The translations under genes were made by a program, and so were the position numbers. A DNA stretch of 64,000 nt from Fodinibacter sp963707895 (GTDB lineage Bacteria > Actinomycetota > Actinomycetes > Actinomycetales > Dermatophilaceae). Below the pieces are notes generated by a model. The model saw only the letters and a program-made list of their open reading frames with translations, had not been told where the DNA came from and made no database searches. This document shows positions 44,669 through 53,044 of this stretch, piece after piece (position 1 is the first letter of the stretch; each line of letters begins with the position of its first letter). The stretch covers positions 1-64,000 of the forward strand of contig CAVPRS010000006.1 of assembly GCA_963707895.1 (NCBI GenBank). The letters are read 5' to 3'.

Positions 44669-44705
44669 GAACCGTCGTCCTGACGACGATCTTCACCCAC
44701 GTTCG
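44656..44705. repeat. 50-bp palindrome, copy 2
   Basis: Thirteen-base arms CGAACGTGGGTGA (44656-44668) and complement (44693-44705) flank a centre with inner arms GTCGTC-CT-GACGAC. It differs from copy 1 at a few positions, with several changes that keep the pairing of the centre. It covers the stop of the AbiEi/DUF559 gene and lies before the convergent TSUP gene, so it may also act as a terminator. Confidence 0.88.
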
Positions 44706-44736
44706 GGCGGGGCGGGGAGGGGAGCGGGGACGAGGG

Positions 44737-45516
44737 TCACCACCAGCCGAGGAGGTCGCCGCCGATCCGCACGATGAAGGCGCCCACCACGACGATGAAG
44801 ACCAGGCGCACGAACCGGTTGCCGCGCGACACGGCGGTGCGGGCCCCCACGTAGCCCCCCACGATGTTGGCCACGGCCATGACGACCCCGACCCGCCAGA
44901 CGATGTGCCCACCGGGGGCGAAGACGGTGATCGCCCCGAGGTTCGTCGCGAGGTTGGCGATCTTGGCCTTGGCACTCGCCTCGAGGAACGAGTAGCCCAT
45001 CAGCCCGACCAGCGTGAGCACGAAGAACGAGCCGGTGCCCGGCCCGAGCGCACCGTCGTAGATGCCGATGACGAACCCGATCAGCATCGCGACGACGGTG
45101 TGCCGGTGCCCCGACCAGCGCAGCACCGTCGTCTCGCCCAGCTCGGGCCGCAACAGCGTGTAGGCCCCCACGGCGATCAGCATGACCAGGATGATCGGGT
45201 TGAACGCGGCCTTCGGGATGTGCAGACCGATGAGGGCCCCCAGCACGGCGCCGACGTAGGCCACGGCCGCCATGGGGAGGGCGGTGCGCAGGTCGGGTCG
45301 CACCCGCTTGTAGTAGGTGCCCGCGGCGGTGGCGGTGCCCCAGACCGAGGCGAACTTGTTCGTCGCGAGCACCTGCGCGGGTGCGGCGCCCGGCATCCCG
45401 ATCAACAGTGCCGGGAGCTGGATGAGCCCTCCCCCGCCGACCACGGCGTCGACCCACCCGGCGAGGAAGCCTGCGACGCCGAGCAGGACGACGACACCGG
45501 TGCCCGGGTCGGTCAC
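44737..45516 (-). CDS. TSUP family membrane transporter (TauE/SafE)
   Basis: This 259-residue protein has about eight membrane helices in the two-repeat TSUP layout. Signatures are GWVDAVVGGGGLIQLPALL near the N-terminus and GFVIGIYDGALGPGTGSFFVL at the start of the second half. The family exports sulfite, sulfoacetate or related organosulfur anions; the substrate here is unknown. It starts 7 bp after the HAD hydrolase stop on the same strand, so it belongs to the proS-HAD transcript. Confidence 0.9.
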   Translation of the reverse strand: MTDPGTGVVVLLGVAGFLAGWVDAVVGGGGLIQLPALLIGMPGAAPAQVLATNKFASVWGTATAAGTYYKRVRPDLRTALPMAAVAYVGAVLGALIGLHIPKAAFNPIILVMLIAVGAYTLLRPELGETTVLRWSGHRHTVVAMLIGFVIGIYDGALGPGTGSFFVLTLVGLMGYSFLEASAKAKIANLATNLGAITVFAPGGHIVWRVGVVMAVANIVGGYVGARTAVSRGNRFVRLVFIVVVGAFIVRIGGDLLGWW

Positions 45517-45523
45517 GAGCGGC

Positions 45524-46282
45524 TCAGGCCCCCGCGGACCAGGCGTCGACGAGGTCGAGCACGTCGAGCAGCTGGTGCGCGTGGCCGTCGGGGACGGCGG
45601 TCACATCGACCCGCTGCGCAGCGGGGATGTCCGAGTGCGGGATCCAGATCGCGCGCATGCCCACCTGCTGCGGCCCGTGCACGTCCTCGAACACGCGGTC
45701 GCCGACGTAGACAGCGCGCCGCGGCTCGACCCCGAGCTCGCGGCAGATGGCGCGGAACGCCTCCGGGTGCGGCTTCACGTGGTCGATCTCGCTCGAGTAG
45801 AGGTCGGCGTCGAGCAGGTCGAGCACTCCGTCGCGCTCGAAGATGCCGCGGTGGTAGTCGCGGGTCCAGATCGTGTTCGACAGCACGCCGACCTTGATTC
45901 CCCTGTCGTGCAACCCTTCCCACAGCGGGCGCACCTGCGGGTCGGTGAAGGTGTGCGGCTCCCAGAACCCGCGGTAGGCCGCGAGCGCGAGGAGGTGGCG
46001 GTCGTGGGCGGCGTCGACCCCCGCGTCGACGAGGATGTCGGCCAGGGCAGCCGACGTGTGCTCGTCACGGCCGCGCCGCCAGGCGGCCGTCTCGGCCTCG
46101 AGGATGCGGTCGGCCAGGCGGTGCGCCTCCTCGAGGTCCTCCTCCGGCACGTCCGGCGAGTCGACCGGGATGCCGTGCACCTCGCGCGCGAAGACGCGCC
46201 ACTGCTCGGGCAGGTCGACCTGGTGCCACGGCGTCAGCGTGCCGCCCCAGTCGAAGACGACCGCCTCGACCGGCTGGCTCAC
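45524..46282 (-). CDS. HAD family hydrolase
   Basis: This 252-residue protein has the haloacid-dehalogenase fold. The nucleophile motif reads VVFDWGGTLT, so the second Asp of the usual DxD is Gly. That is like the DWAGT motif of phosphonoacetaldehyde hydrolase and suggests a non-standard acid/base. Motif II is GVLSNT, the lysine is in IDHVKPHPEAF, and VYVGDRVFEDVHG supplies the metal-binding acids. It starts at GTG overlapping the proS stop (GTGA). The substrate cannot be predicted. Confidence 0.85.
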   Translation of the reverse strand: MSQPVEAVVFDWGGTLTPWHQVDLPEQWRVFAREVHGIPVDSPDVPEEDLEEAHRLADRILEAETAAWRRGRDEHTSAALADILVDAGVDAAHDRHLLALAAYRGFWEPHTFTDPQVRPLWEGLHDRGIKVGVLSNTIWTRDYHRGIFERDGVLDLLDADLYSSEIDHVKPHPEAFRAICRELGVEPRRAVYVGDRVFEDVHGPQQVGMRAIWIPHSDIPAAQRVDVTAVPDGHAHQLLDVLDLVDAWSAGA

Positions 46283-48075
46283 GCCCGGCCGATCTCGGCG
46301 AGGATCTCGCTGACCGCCGACTCGACGGCCACGTCGCGCCGCTCGCCGGAGCGCCGGTCCTTGACCTCGATGGTGCCGTCGGCCAGCCCGCGACCGACGA
46401 CGACGATGGTCGGCACCCCGACCAGCTCGGCATCCTTGAACTTCACACCCGGGCTCGCCTGACGACGGTCGTCGAGCAGCACCTGCACGCCCTGCACCTC
46501 GAGCGCGCGGGTGAGCTCCTCGCCGTACGTCGCGACGGCCTCGTCCTTGCCGGTGACGACCACGTGCACGTCGGCCGGGGCGAGCGCGCGCGGCCAGACC
46601 AGCCCGAGCTCGTCGTGGTTCCCCTCGGCGACGCACGCGACGGCTCGCGATACCCCGACGCCGTAGGAGCCCATCGTGACGGTACGCAGCTTGCCGTTCT
46701 CGTCGAGCACCTTGAGGTCGAGCGCCTCGGCGTACTTGGTGCCGAGCTGGAAGATGTGGCCCATCTCGATGCCGCGAGCCGACTCCAGGCCGTGCCCGCA
46801 CGAGGGGCAGGCGTCACCGTCGCGCACCTCGGCGGCCTCGATGGTGCCGTCGGCGGTGAAGTCGCGGCCTGCCACGAGGTCGATGACGTGGCGCCCGGCC
46901 TCGTCGGCCCCGGTCACCCACGCCGTGCCCTCGCTGACCCGCGGGTCGAGCAGGTAGCGGATGCCGGACGCCTTCTCGGCGCCGAGCACCCCCGGGCCGA
47001 TGTAGCCCTTGGCCAGGGTCGGGTGGCGCGCGAAGTCCTTCTCGTCGAAGGCCTCCACCGTCGCCGGCTCGACCTGCGCCCCGAGCCGCTTCTCGTCGAC
47101 CTCGCGGTCGCCGGGCAGGCCGATGGCGAGCGGCTCGCGGGTGCCGTCGGGGTGCACGAGCACCACGATGACGTTCTTGAGCGTGTCCGACGCGGCCCAG
47201 GCCCGCCCGTCGGAGCGGGGGAACGCCGACTCCAGGTGCGCGACGAGGGTGTCGATCGTGGGGGTGTCGGGGGTGTCCTCGACGTGGGCCGCGGGCACGG
47301 CGGACGCGTCGACGGCATCCGGCACCGGGACGCGCACGGCCTCGACGTTGGCGGCGTAGCCGCAGTTGGTGCAGCGGACGTAGGTGTCCTCGCCGTTCTC
47401 GGCGGTCGCGAGGAACTCCTCGGACTTCGAGCCGCCCATCGCCCCGGCCATCGCCTGGACGATGACGTAGTGGAAGCCGAGCCGGTCGAAGATGCGCACG
47501 TAGGCGTCGCGGTGCAGCTGGTAGCTCTTGTCGAGCCCCGCCTCGTCGATGTCGAACGAGTAGCTGTCCTTCATGACGAACTCGCGCCCGCGCAGCACGC
47601 CGGCGCGCGGACGCGCCTCGTCGCGGTACTTGATCTGGATCTGGTAGAGCGCGAGCGGCAGGTCCTTGTAGGAGCTGAACATGTCCTTGACCGCGAGGGT
47701 GAACATCTCCTCGTGGGTCGGCCCGAGCAGGTAGTCGTTGCCCTTGCGGTCCTTGAGCCGGAAGACGTTGTCGCCGTACTCCTCCCACCGCCCGCTCGCC
47801 TCGTAGGGCTCGCGCGGCAGCAGCGCGGGGAAGAGCAGCTCCTGGGCGCCGATGGCGTCCATCTCCTCGCGGACGATGGCCTCGACCCGGCGCAGCACCT
47901 TCAGGCCGAGCGGCAGCCAGGTGTAGATGCCGGGGCTGACCCGGCGGATGTAGCCGGCGCGCACGAGCAGCTGGTGGCTCGGGACCTCGGCGTCCGCCGG
48001 GTTCTCGCGAAGGGTTCGCAGGAACAGGGACGACATGCGCATGGCCACGGAGAGCTCCTGGGGATGGTCGGACAA
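46279..48075 (-). CDS. proS: Prolyl-tRNA synthetase (bacterial type with editing domain)
   Basis: ProRS charges tRNA-Pro. At 598 residues this is the bacterial type. Motif 1 region SPGIYTWLPLGLKVLRRVEAIVREEM, motif 2 with IKYRDEARPRAGVLRGREF, the cysteine pair CTNCGYAAN and an inserted YbaK-type editing domain (about residues 230-390, LKNVIVVLV, GYIGPGVLG) are present. Motif 3 is TMGSYGVGVSRAVA, and the anticodon-binding domain ends it. It leads a run with the HAD hydrolase and TSUP genes, which overlap or nearly touch. Confidence 0.96.
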   Translation of the reverse strand: MSDHPQELSVAMRMSSLFLRTLRENPADAEVPSHQLLVRAGYIRRVSPGIYTWLPLGLKVLRRVEAIVREEMDAIGAQELLFPALLPREPYEASGRWEEYGDNVFRLKDRKGNDYLLGPTHEEMFTLAVKDMFSSYKDLPLALYQIQIKYRDEARPRAGVLRGREFVMKDSYSFDIDEAGLDKSYQLHRDAYVRIFDRLGFHYVIVQAMAGAMGGSKSEEFLATAENGEDTYVRCTNCGYAANVEAVRVPVPDAVDASAVPAAHVEDTPDTPTIDTLVAHLESAFPRSDGRAWAASDTLKNVIVVLVHPDGTREPLAIGLPGDREVDEKRLGAQVEPATVEAFDEKDFARHPTLAKGYIGPGVLGAEKASGIRYLLDPRVSEGTAWVTGADEAGRHVIDLVAGRDFTADGTIEAAEVRDGDACPSCGHGLESARGIEMGHIFQLGTKYAEALDLKVLDENGKLRTVTMGSYGVGVSRAVACVAEGNHDELGLVWPRALAPADVHVVVTGKDEAVATYGEELTRALEVQGVQVLLDDRRQASPGVKFKDAELVGVPTIVVVGRGLADGTIEVKDRRSGERRDVAVESAVSEILAEIGRA

Positions 48076-48108
48076 CCCGCCAAGGATAACGACGTGGCGG
48101 GATGCCGT

Positions 48109-49007
48109 TCACTCGCCGTCGGCGTCAGGCCGGCGGCGCCGCTGGTGAGCTGGATGTAGCGGGCCCGGACCCCGTTGTCCTCGAAGCCGAGCCGGAGGTA
48201 CAGCTCGTGCGCCGGGTTGTCGACGTTCACGGCGAGCCAGGCCTGGTCACAGCCGGCCTTGACGAGCGCCCGCAGCGACCTGGCCGACGAGGTGCGCGCC
48301 CAGGCCCCGGCCGCGCCACGCAGGCACCACCCCGACCTGGTCGATCCAGTCCTCGGTGATCGTCACGAAGCCCACCGGGTACCCGCCCGCGTCGAGTGCG
48401 ACCCGGGACGCCCCCGCGCGGAAGCCGTCGTCCTCGGACACCTCTCCGACCCACTCGTCACGCGGAGGGTCCGGGAAGCCCGGACGATCGGCGAAGGACA
48501 GCCGGTAGGCCGTGAAGAACAGGCCGGCGGTCTCGTCGTCCCAGCGCGCGACGGTCAGGCCCTCGGGCCGCTTGATCCTGGGGATCTCGTCGAGTGGGTG
48601 GCGCATGACGTGCTCGGCGAAGGTGCGCTGCAGTCCGAGCGAGGCGTACAGCGCGTCGGACTCGGGCGACGTGGTCTCGGCCACGACGCGCAGCGGGGAG
48701 CCGCCGGAGTGCTCACGGGCCCACTGAGCGAGCTCCTCCCCTAGCCCCTGCCAGCGCGTGGACGGGTGCACGAGACCGGTCGCCGTGCGGTGTCCGGCGG
48801 CGTCGACGAAGACGGCGGCAGCGGCCACGATGTCGCCCGTCGCGTCGCGACCGGCGATGCCCGCTGCCGGACAGGAAGAGCCTGCGGATCATCTGCTCGT
48901 GGGCGAGCTGCGGCAGCCCGCCGTCGGCCGCGAGGCACCGGCGCGCGAGGTGGCGCAGGCGAGTCGACGTCGTCCACGGTGATCGGCTGCCAGGCCAGGG
49001 TCGGCAT
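48109..49007 (-). pseudogene. GNAT acetyltransferase with at least three frame breaks
   Basis: Fragments in three frames join into one tandem-GNAT-like protein of about 300 residues. It starts MPTLAWQPITVDDVDS at 49007. A middle part follows with VHPSTRWQGLGEELAQWA and the CoA-binding VVPAWRGRGLGAHLVG. The end part NVDNPAHELYLRLGFEDNG reads from 48230. Breaks lie near 48960, 48870 and 48280. Both acetyl-CoA-binding segments are well kept, which argues for sequence error rather than decay. The exact stop is uncertain because the last frame stays open into proS. Substrate unknown. Confidence 0.7.
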
Positions 49008-49016
49008 GTCGGCGCC

Positions 49017-49415
49017 TCAGCGACCGGCTGCGCGCAGTGCGGTGCGGATCAGTGGGATCTGGAGTGGCAGCCGGGCCACGCTCGCGGCGAACGACGCCCG
49101 CGAAGCAGGGTCGCCCTTGCGGTCGGCTCGGCGGCCCTGGTCGATGCTCATCTGGACGTTCGCAGGGAAGACCGCGAGGAGCAGCGCCGCCGATGCGAGG
49201 CCTGCGGGCTTGCGCGTGGCCGGAACGAGAAGCCCTGCCGCACAGAGCAGCTCGGCCACCCCGGAGACGTAGACGAGCGCGCGACGGTTGGGCAGGACGT
49301 GCGGCACGATGCCCTCGTAGACCTGCGGCCGCACCAGGTGCACGACGCCGGAGGTGGCCAGCAGGGCGGCCAGCCCGGCGACGTCCCGGGTGAGCTGCTC
49401 GGACGAGGTGGCCAT
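49017..49415 (-). CDS. DoxX family membrane protein
   Basis: The 132-residue protein has four predicted membrane helices in the DoxX/DUF4267-like pattern, with GVVHLVRPQVYEGIVP near the N-terminus and LVYVSGVAELLCAAGLLVPATRK in the middle. Members are linked to thiol-oxidant resistance in mycobacteria or to quinone-related roles, but most are uncharacterised. It lies between two acetyltransferase genes on the same strand, about 10-20 bp from each, so all three are probably one operon. Confidence 0.78.
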   Translation of the reverse strand: MATSSEQLTRDVAGLAALLATSGVVHLVRPQVYEGIVPHVLPNRRALVYVSGVAELLCAAGLLVPATRKPAGLASAALLLAVFPANVQMSIDQGRRADRKGDPASRASFAASVARLPLQIPLIRTALRAAGR

Positions 49416-49434
49416 GCCTCATCCAACCATCCGG

Positions 49435-50280
49435 TCAGAGCAGCACGGTCGCGAAGTCTCCCACCTCACGAAAACCGAGGCGGTCGTACGTCGCACGCGC
49501 CGAGGTGTTGTAGTCGTTGACGTAGAGGGTCACGAGCGGCGCCGGCCCGACCATCACCTGCTCGACGACGCTCGCCAGCATCGGCACGGCGAGGCCACGA
49601 CCACGCAGCTCGGGCGACAGCCAGACCCCCTGGAGCTGGGCGCAGCCCAGGGCCAGGCTGCCGATGTCGGTCTTGAAGATCACCCGACCGTCCTCGACGA
49701 CGACGAAGGTGTGTCCCCGGGCGGCCAAGGACGCCAGCGAGGCCCGGTAGCCGCGGTCGCTGCCGCGGTAGGGCGGGTAGCCGATCTCGGCCGTGAACAT
49801 GTGCTCGGCGGCCGGGAGCACGAGCTCGACCTCGTCGAGGCGGGCCGGGCGCACCCGCGGGTCGAGCTCGACCCCGAGCGTCGAGGGCAGCCGGTCGGCG
49901 ACGAGGAGCGGCTGGCGGTCACGCACCGCCCGGGCCGGCCCCCACTGCGGCTCGAGGTGCTGCCACAGGCCCTCGACCTCGTCACGGGGCCCGAAGACCG
50001 ACGCGCAGCGACCCCTCCACCGACGTACGCGGTCGGCGAAGGCCGCCCGGCTCTCCTCGGTGGTTCCGACCGGCACGACGTTGGCGCTGGCCCAGCACAG
50101 GGCCGTGAGCTCGCCCTCGACGCGGTGCCCCAGCACGCTGCCGAGCGAGCCCGTGCGAGCCCCCTCGAGGACCCGGGCGGCGACGAAGACACCACGGGGC
50201 AGGTCGCGTGCGCACACGTCGAGGGCGTCGTCACGGTCGGCGAGCGACAGTGGACGAACCGGCGAGCGGGTGCGCAGCAC
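49435..50280 (-). CDS. GNAT acetyltransferase with DUF4081-type N-terminus
   Basis: The 281-residue protein pairs an N-terminal DUF4081-like domain (about 1-130) with a GNAT domain. The acetyl-CoA-binding loop is LSPELRGRGLAVPMLASVVE, followed by VTLYVNDYNTSARATYDRLGF. This is the gene that in mycobacteria and other actinobacteria follows dxr-rip-ispG. Here it is separated from ispG by a 2.7-kb insertion carrying a sigma factor module. Its target is unknown. Confidence 0.86.
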   Translation of the reverse strand: MLRTRSPVRPLSLADRDDALDVCARDLPRGVFVAARVLEGARTGSLGSVLGHRVEGELTALCWASANVVPVGTTEESRAAFADRVRRWRGRCASVFGPRDEVEGLWQHLEPQWGPARAVRDRQPLLVADRLPSTLGVELDPRVRPARLDEVELVLPAAEHMFTAEIGYPPYRGSDRGYRASLASLAARGHTFVVVEDGRVIFKTDIGSLALGCAQLQGVWLSPELRGRGLAVPMLASVVEQVMVGPAPLVTLYVNDYNTSARATYDRLGFREVGDFATVLL

Positions 50281-50352
50281 GACCTCAGCCTAGGGCGCGG
50301 GCCACCCCATGTGTCCCTGAACTCCGTCCCGCGACACGGGGGCCGGTCCCGG

Positions 50353-50881
50353 TCAGGCGGGCACCACCTCGGGGGTGCGCACCACGGCATCCGTCACCGT
50401 GGCCTGGAGCGCCCGCGGGCGCCACCGTCGGACGACCTCGCCGAGGGCCCACCCCAGCGGCGCGCAGGAGGCCACCATCAAGGTCAGACCCACCACCTGG
50501 GTCGGTGGCAGAGGGCGGTTCGTTGCCAGCGAGGACGACGAGCGGCACCATCGCCACCACCACGCCGACTGCCCGCACCACGGGTCGACAGCGCAGCACC
50601 ATGGCCATGCCCGCGACCGTCGGGACGAGCAGGCTGCCCGGGCCGGCGAAGAGCACCAAGGCCGGCAGGGCGGCCAGACGCCACCACCTCGAGCGCCCCG
50701 AGATGCGGGCGGCGCGAACCAGGCCCACGCACGCTCCGCCGACGGTCGCCACCCCGAGGATGCCCAGCGTGCCTGCCCACGAGAACTGCGGGTCGTCGCT
50801 GAGGAGCCGCATGAACAGTCGCGCCACGACTCCCCAGCCGGCGCCGGCGAGGGCCCCGACGGCCAGCCCGCGGACCATCAC
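50353..50881 (-). CDS. Small multi-helix membrane protein, one apparent indel
   Basis: About 175 residues with four or five membrane helices: GLAVGALAGAGWGVVARLF, AGTLGILGVATVGGACVG, WRLAALPALVLFAGPGSLLV, AVGVVVAMVPLVVLA and, after a frame change near 50520, PTQVVGLTLMVASCAPLGWA. Only the shifted frame gives a hydrophobic last helix and a stop at 50353, so one base is probably missing. The GTG/ATG start overlaps the stop of the SodC-like gene. No family recognised. Confidence 0.6.
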
Positions 50882-51492
50882 CACACCACCGGCAGGCAGG
50901 CCAGCCGCGCGCCGGCAGTCCCCGTGTGATGGTCGGTGGCCGCCGCGTGGATGACGACCGAGCGCGTCCCGGGGAGCGGCACGAACGGCACGGATGCCGT
51001 GGCTCGGCCGGCCCCGTCGTCGACGGTGAAGTCGAGCCAGATCTCGGTGAGCTCGGAGACCCGCGGGGGCACCACGCCCGCGAGCACGTCGGTGTTGTAG
51101 TGGCCCAGGGCTGCGGCCGGCTGGCCGACCAGGCATGGGCCTGCGTGCAGGTGTGCCCCGAAGGTCTGGCCCTCGGCACCCTCGATGCCGCGCACCCGTA
51201 GCACGGTCCGCGAGCCCCCGTGCGGCAGGAGGCTGATCCGCACGGCCGCGGACGACGCGTCGAACGGACCCGCCGCCGTCGGGTCGAGATCCGACAGCGG
51301 CCCCGACGACCGGACGATCGGGGCACCGCCATGGCCACCATGCCCGTCGTGGAAGCGGAAGCCGGGATGTGCGTGCACCGCCCCGTGGGCGCGGGGCGCC
51401 TCGGGCAGGTCGGCGCCGGGGCCTGTTCCCGTGAAGCCCGCGATTGCGACAATGGCCGGTAGCGCGAGGAGGCGACGGGTGGTGTGTGACAT
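50878..51492 (-). CDS. Secreted Cu/Zn superoxide-dismutase-like protein
   Basis: The 204-residue protein starts with a signal peptide (RRLLALPAIVAIAGFTGTG) and a His/Gly-rich stretch (HDGHGGHGG). The rest resembles the SodC/CHRD beta-barrel: GAHLHAGPCLVGQPAAALGHYN, then SVVIHAAATDHHTGTAGARLACLPV. The last segment matches the SodC C-terminal signature well, and one Cys pair could form the usual disulfide. Some copper ligands of true SodC are not in their normal spacing, so dismutase activity is uncertain. It overlaps the downstream membrane gene by 4 bp. Confidence 0.65.
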   Translation of the reverse strand: MSHTTRRLLALPAIVAIAGFTGTGPGADLPEAPRAHGAVHAHPGFRFHDGHGGHGGAPIVRSSGPLSDLDPTAAGPFDASSAAVRISLLPHGGSRTVLRVRGIEGAEGQTFGAHLHAGPCLVGQPAAALGHYNTDVLAGVVPPRVSELTEIWLDFTVDDGAGRATASVPFVPLPGTRSVVIHAAATDHHTGTAGARLACLPVVW

Positions 51493-51657
51493 GGCGTTCC
51501 TTTCGGTCGGGCCCGCCGATCGGCAGACATTAGGGAGACGACCGACGCGCCGCCGCCGGGTGACCTGCCGGGCAGGAACGGCCTCGACGAGGATCCGGTG
51601 AGATTCCGTCAGGTTCGCGTGTCACCCGACCGGCCGTCCCGCGCGTCCGTCACGGTG

Positions 51658-52191
51658 ATGGAGGTTGTGGCGAGCCGGGATGACCTGGTCGACGTCGCGG
51701 GGCCGGAACCCGTGGACGTGGCGGGGCTCTTCGATGCTGAGGCGGCGTCGTTGACCCGGCTCGCCCGCTTCTACGTCGACGACAAGACCGCCGCCGAGGA
51801 CCTCGTGCAGGAGGCCTTCATCCGCTTCGCCCGCCACCACGGCCGGCTCCGCGAGCGCGACCGCGCCGCGGCCTACCTGCGCTCGATCGTGATCAACCTG
51901 GCCCGCGACCACAACCGGCGCGGCTTCGTGTCCTGGCGGCACCGGCCCCCGGCCCAGCCCGACGCCCCCTCGGCGGCGGAGACCGCCGAGGAGCGGGCCG
52001 AGCGGGCGGCGGTGGTCGCCGCCCTCAAGGCGCTCCCCCGGCGCCAGCGCGACTGCGTCACGCTGCGCTACTACTACGACATGCCCGTCGCGCAGATCGC
52101 GGCGACCCTCGGCCTGTCGGTGAACACCGTCAAGACCCACCTCCAACGTGGGCTCGACGCACTCGGCACGACCCTGGAGGCAGACCGATGA
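51658..52191 (+). CDS. ECF-type RNA polymerase sigma factor
   Basis: This 177-residue sigma-70 family protein has region 2 (SLTRLARFYVDDKTAAEDLVQEAFIRFARHH read in parts: DLVQEAF is the core) and region 4 (LPRRQRDCVTLRYYYDMPV, then LGLSVNTVKTHLQRG helix-turn-helix). An in-frame GTG at 51598 is an alternative, longer start. It is followed with an ATGA overlap by a membrane protein that is the likely anti-sigma factor. It runs divergently from the SodC-like gene, 166 bp away, a possible target. Confidence 0.88.
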   Translation: MEVVASRDDLVDVAGPEPVDVAGLFDAEAASLTRLARFYVDDKTAAEDLVQEAFIRFARHHGRLRERDRAAAYLRSIVINLARDHNRRGFVSWRHRPPAQPDAPSAAETAEERAERAAVVAALKALPRRQRDCVTLRYYYDMPVAQIAATLGLSVNTVKTHLQRGLDALGTTLEADR

Positions 52192-52820
52192 CCCACCTCG
52201 AGGACCGGATCAGCCGAGCACTGACCTCGTCGCGCAGCACGCCATCCCCCGACCTGTTCGAGCGCGTGCTCGACAGCATCGACGCTGACCGCCGTCGCCG
52301 CCGCACCGCCCTCCTCGTCGCGGCGGCCGGTGTCGCCGTCGTGGCGACCGTCACCGTCGCCGTCCTGACCCTCACCCCCCGCACGAACGGAGCCCTCGCC
52401 ATGCCCTGGTGGATCCTCGAAGTCGGCACGACGCTGGTCCTCGTCGCGATCGCGTTGTGGCTGGGGCCGTTCATCAAACGGTTCGGTCGTGCCTACGCCG
52501 CCGACGTCTTCCACGACAACCCGCTCACGGGCAAGAGCTACATCGTGCTGACCGACATCGTCTACTACCTGATCTTCACGGCGTACATCCTGTTCGGAGC
52601 ACACTTCGCGCCCCAGAAGGAGTGGCTCAACATGGTGTCGGGGGTGGTCACCGCCGAGCAGCTGACCTTCGAGGTGGAGCGGATCGCCGGCATCCTGCTC
52701 ATCATCGGGCTCCTGCACGGGCTCAACATCGTGCTCATGCCGGTGCTCGGGCGGCTCTTCTCGCTCAACCGACGGCTCCCGGCCGACCAGCGCGACCCGG
52801 ACCCCCTCCGCTACCCGTGA
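52188..52820 (+). CDS. Membrane protein, putative anti-sigma factor of unusual form
   Basis: The 210-residue protein overlaps the sigma gene by 4 bp. A short cytosolic N-terminus (EDRISRALTSSRSTPSPDLFERVLDS) and basic RRRRRT are followed by a first membrane helix (about 41-62), as in anti-sigma factors. Three more helices follow (about 73-95, 115-140, 160-185), with LTDIVYYLIFTAYILFGAHF in the middle. I do not recognise the multi-helix part. No zinc-binding HxxxCxxC anti-sigma motif is present. The assignment rests on position and topology. Confidence 0.6.
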   Translation: MTHLEDRISRALTSSRSTPSPDLFERVLDSIDADRRRRRTALLVAAAGVAVVATVTVAVLTLTPRTNGALAMPWWILEVGTTLVLVAIALWLGPFIKRFGRAYAADVFHDNPLTGKSYIVLTDIVYYLIFTAYILFGAHFAPQKEWLNMVSGVVTAEQLTFEVERIAGILLIIGLLHGLNIVLMPVLGRLFSLNRRLPADQRDPDPLRYP

Positions 52821-53020
52821 GCACCGGCGCCGTGAGGTCCGCGTTGTCGAGCACCCACGTCGCCCGGGCGGCCGGGTCGACCTCCGCGAGGTAGAGCCGC
52901 TGCCCGCCGACGTAGCGGGCGTTCACCTCGGATGCCGGGCGGCGGCCAGCTCGGCGAGCACAGGGCCCGGCGAGCGGACGGTGGTGGCGGGACGAAGGCG
53001 TCGAGGCGACCGGACGACAT
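52811..53020 (-). pseudogene. Probable 3' remnant of a uridine-kinase-like gene
   Basis: On the minus strand the sequence from about 52930 to 52815 reads NARYVGGQRLYLAEVDPAAR then ATWVLDNADLTAPVL. This resembles the C-terminal end of actinobacterial uridine kinase-like proteins (YxxGQ, DPxxxAxxVxDN). The P-loop half is absent, and frame changes break the upstream part. It lies between the convergent putative anti-sigma and ispG genes, and nothing else was seen in this gap. Confidence 0.4.
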
Positions 53021-53044
53021 CGGCGGTCGGGTGGACGGAGGGGG

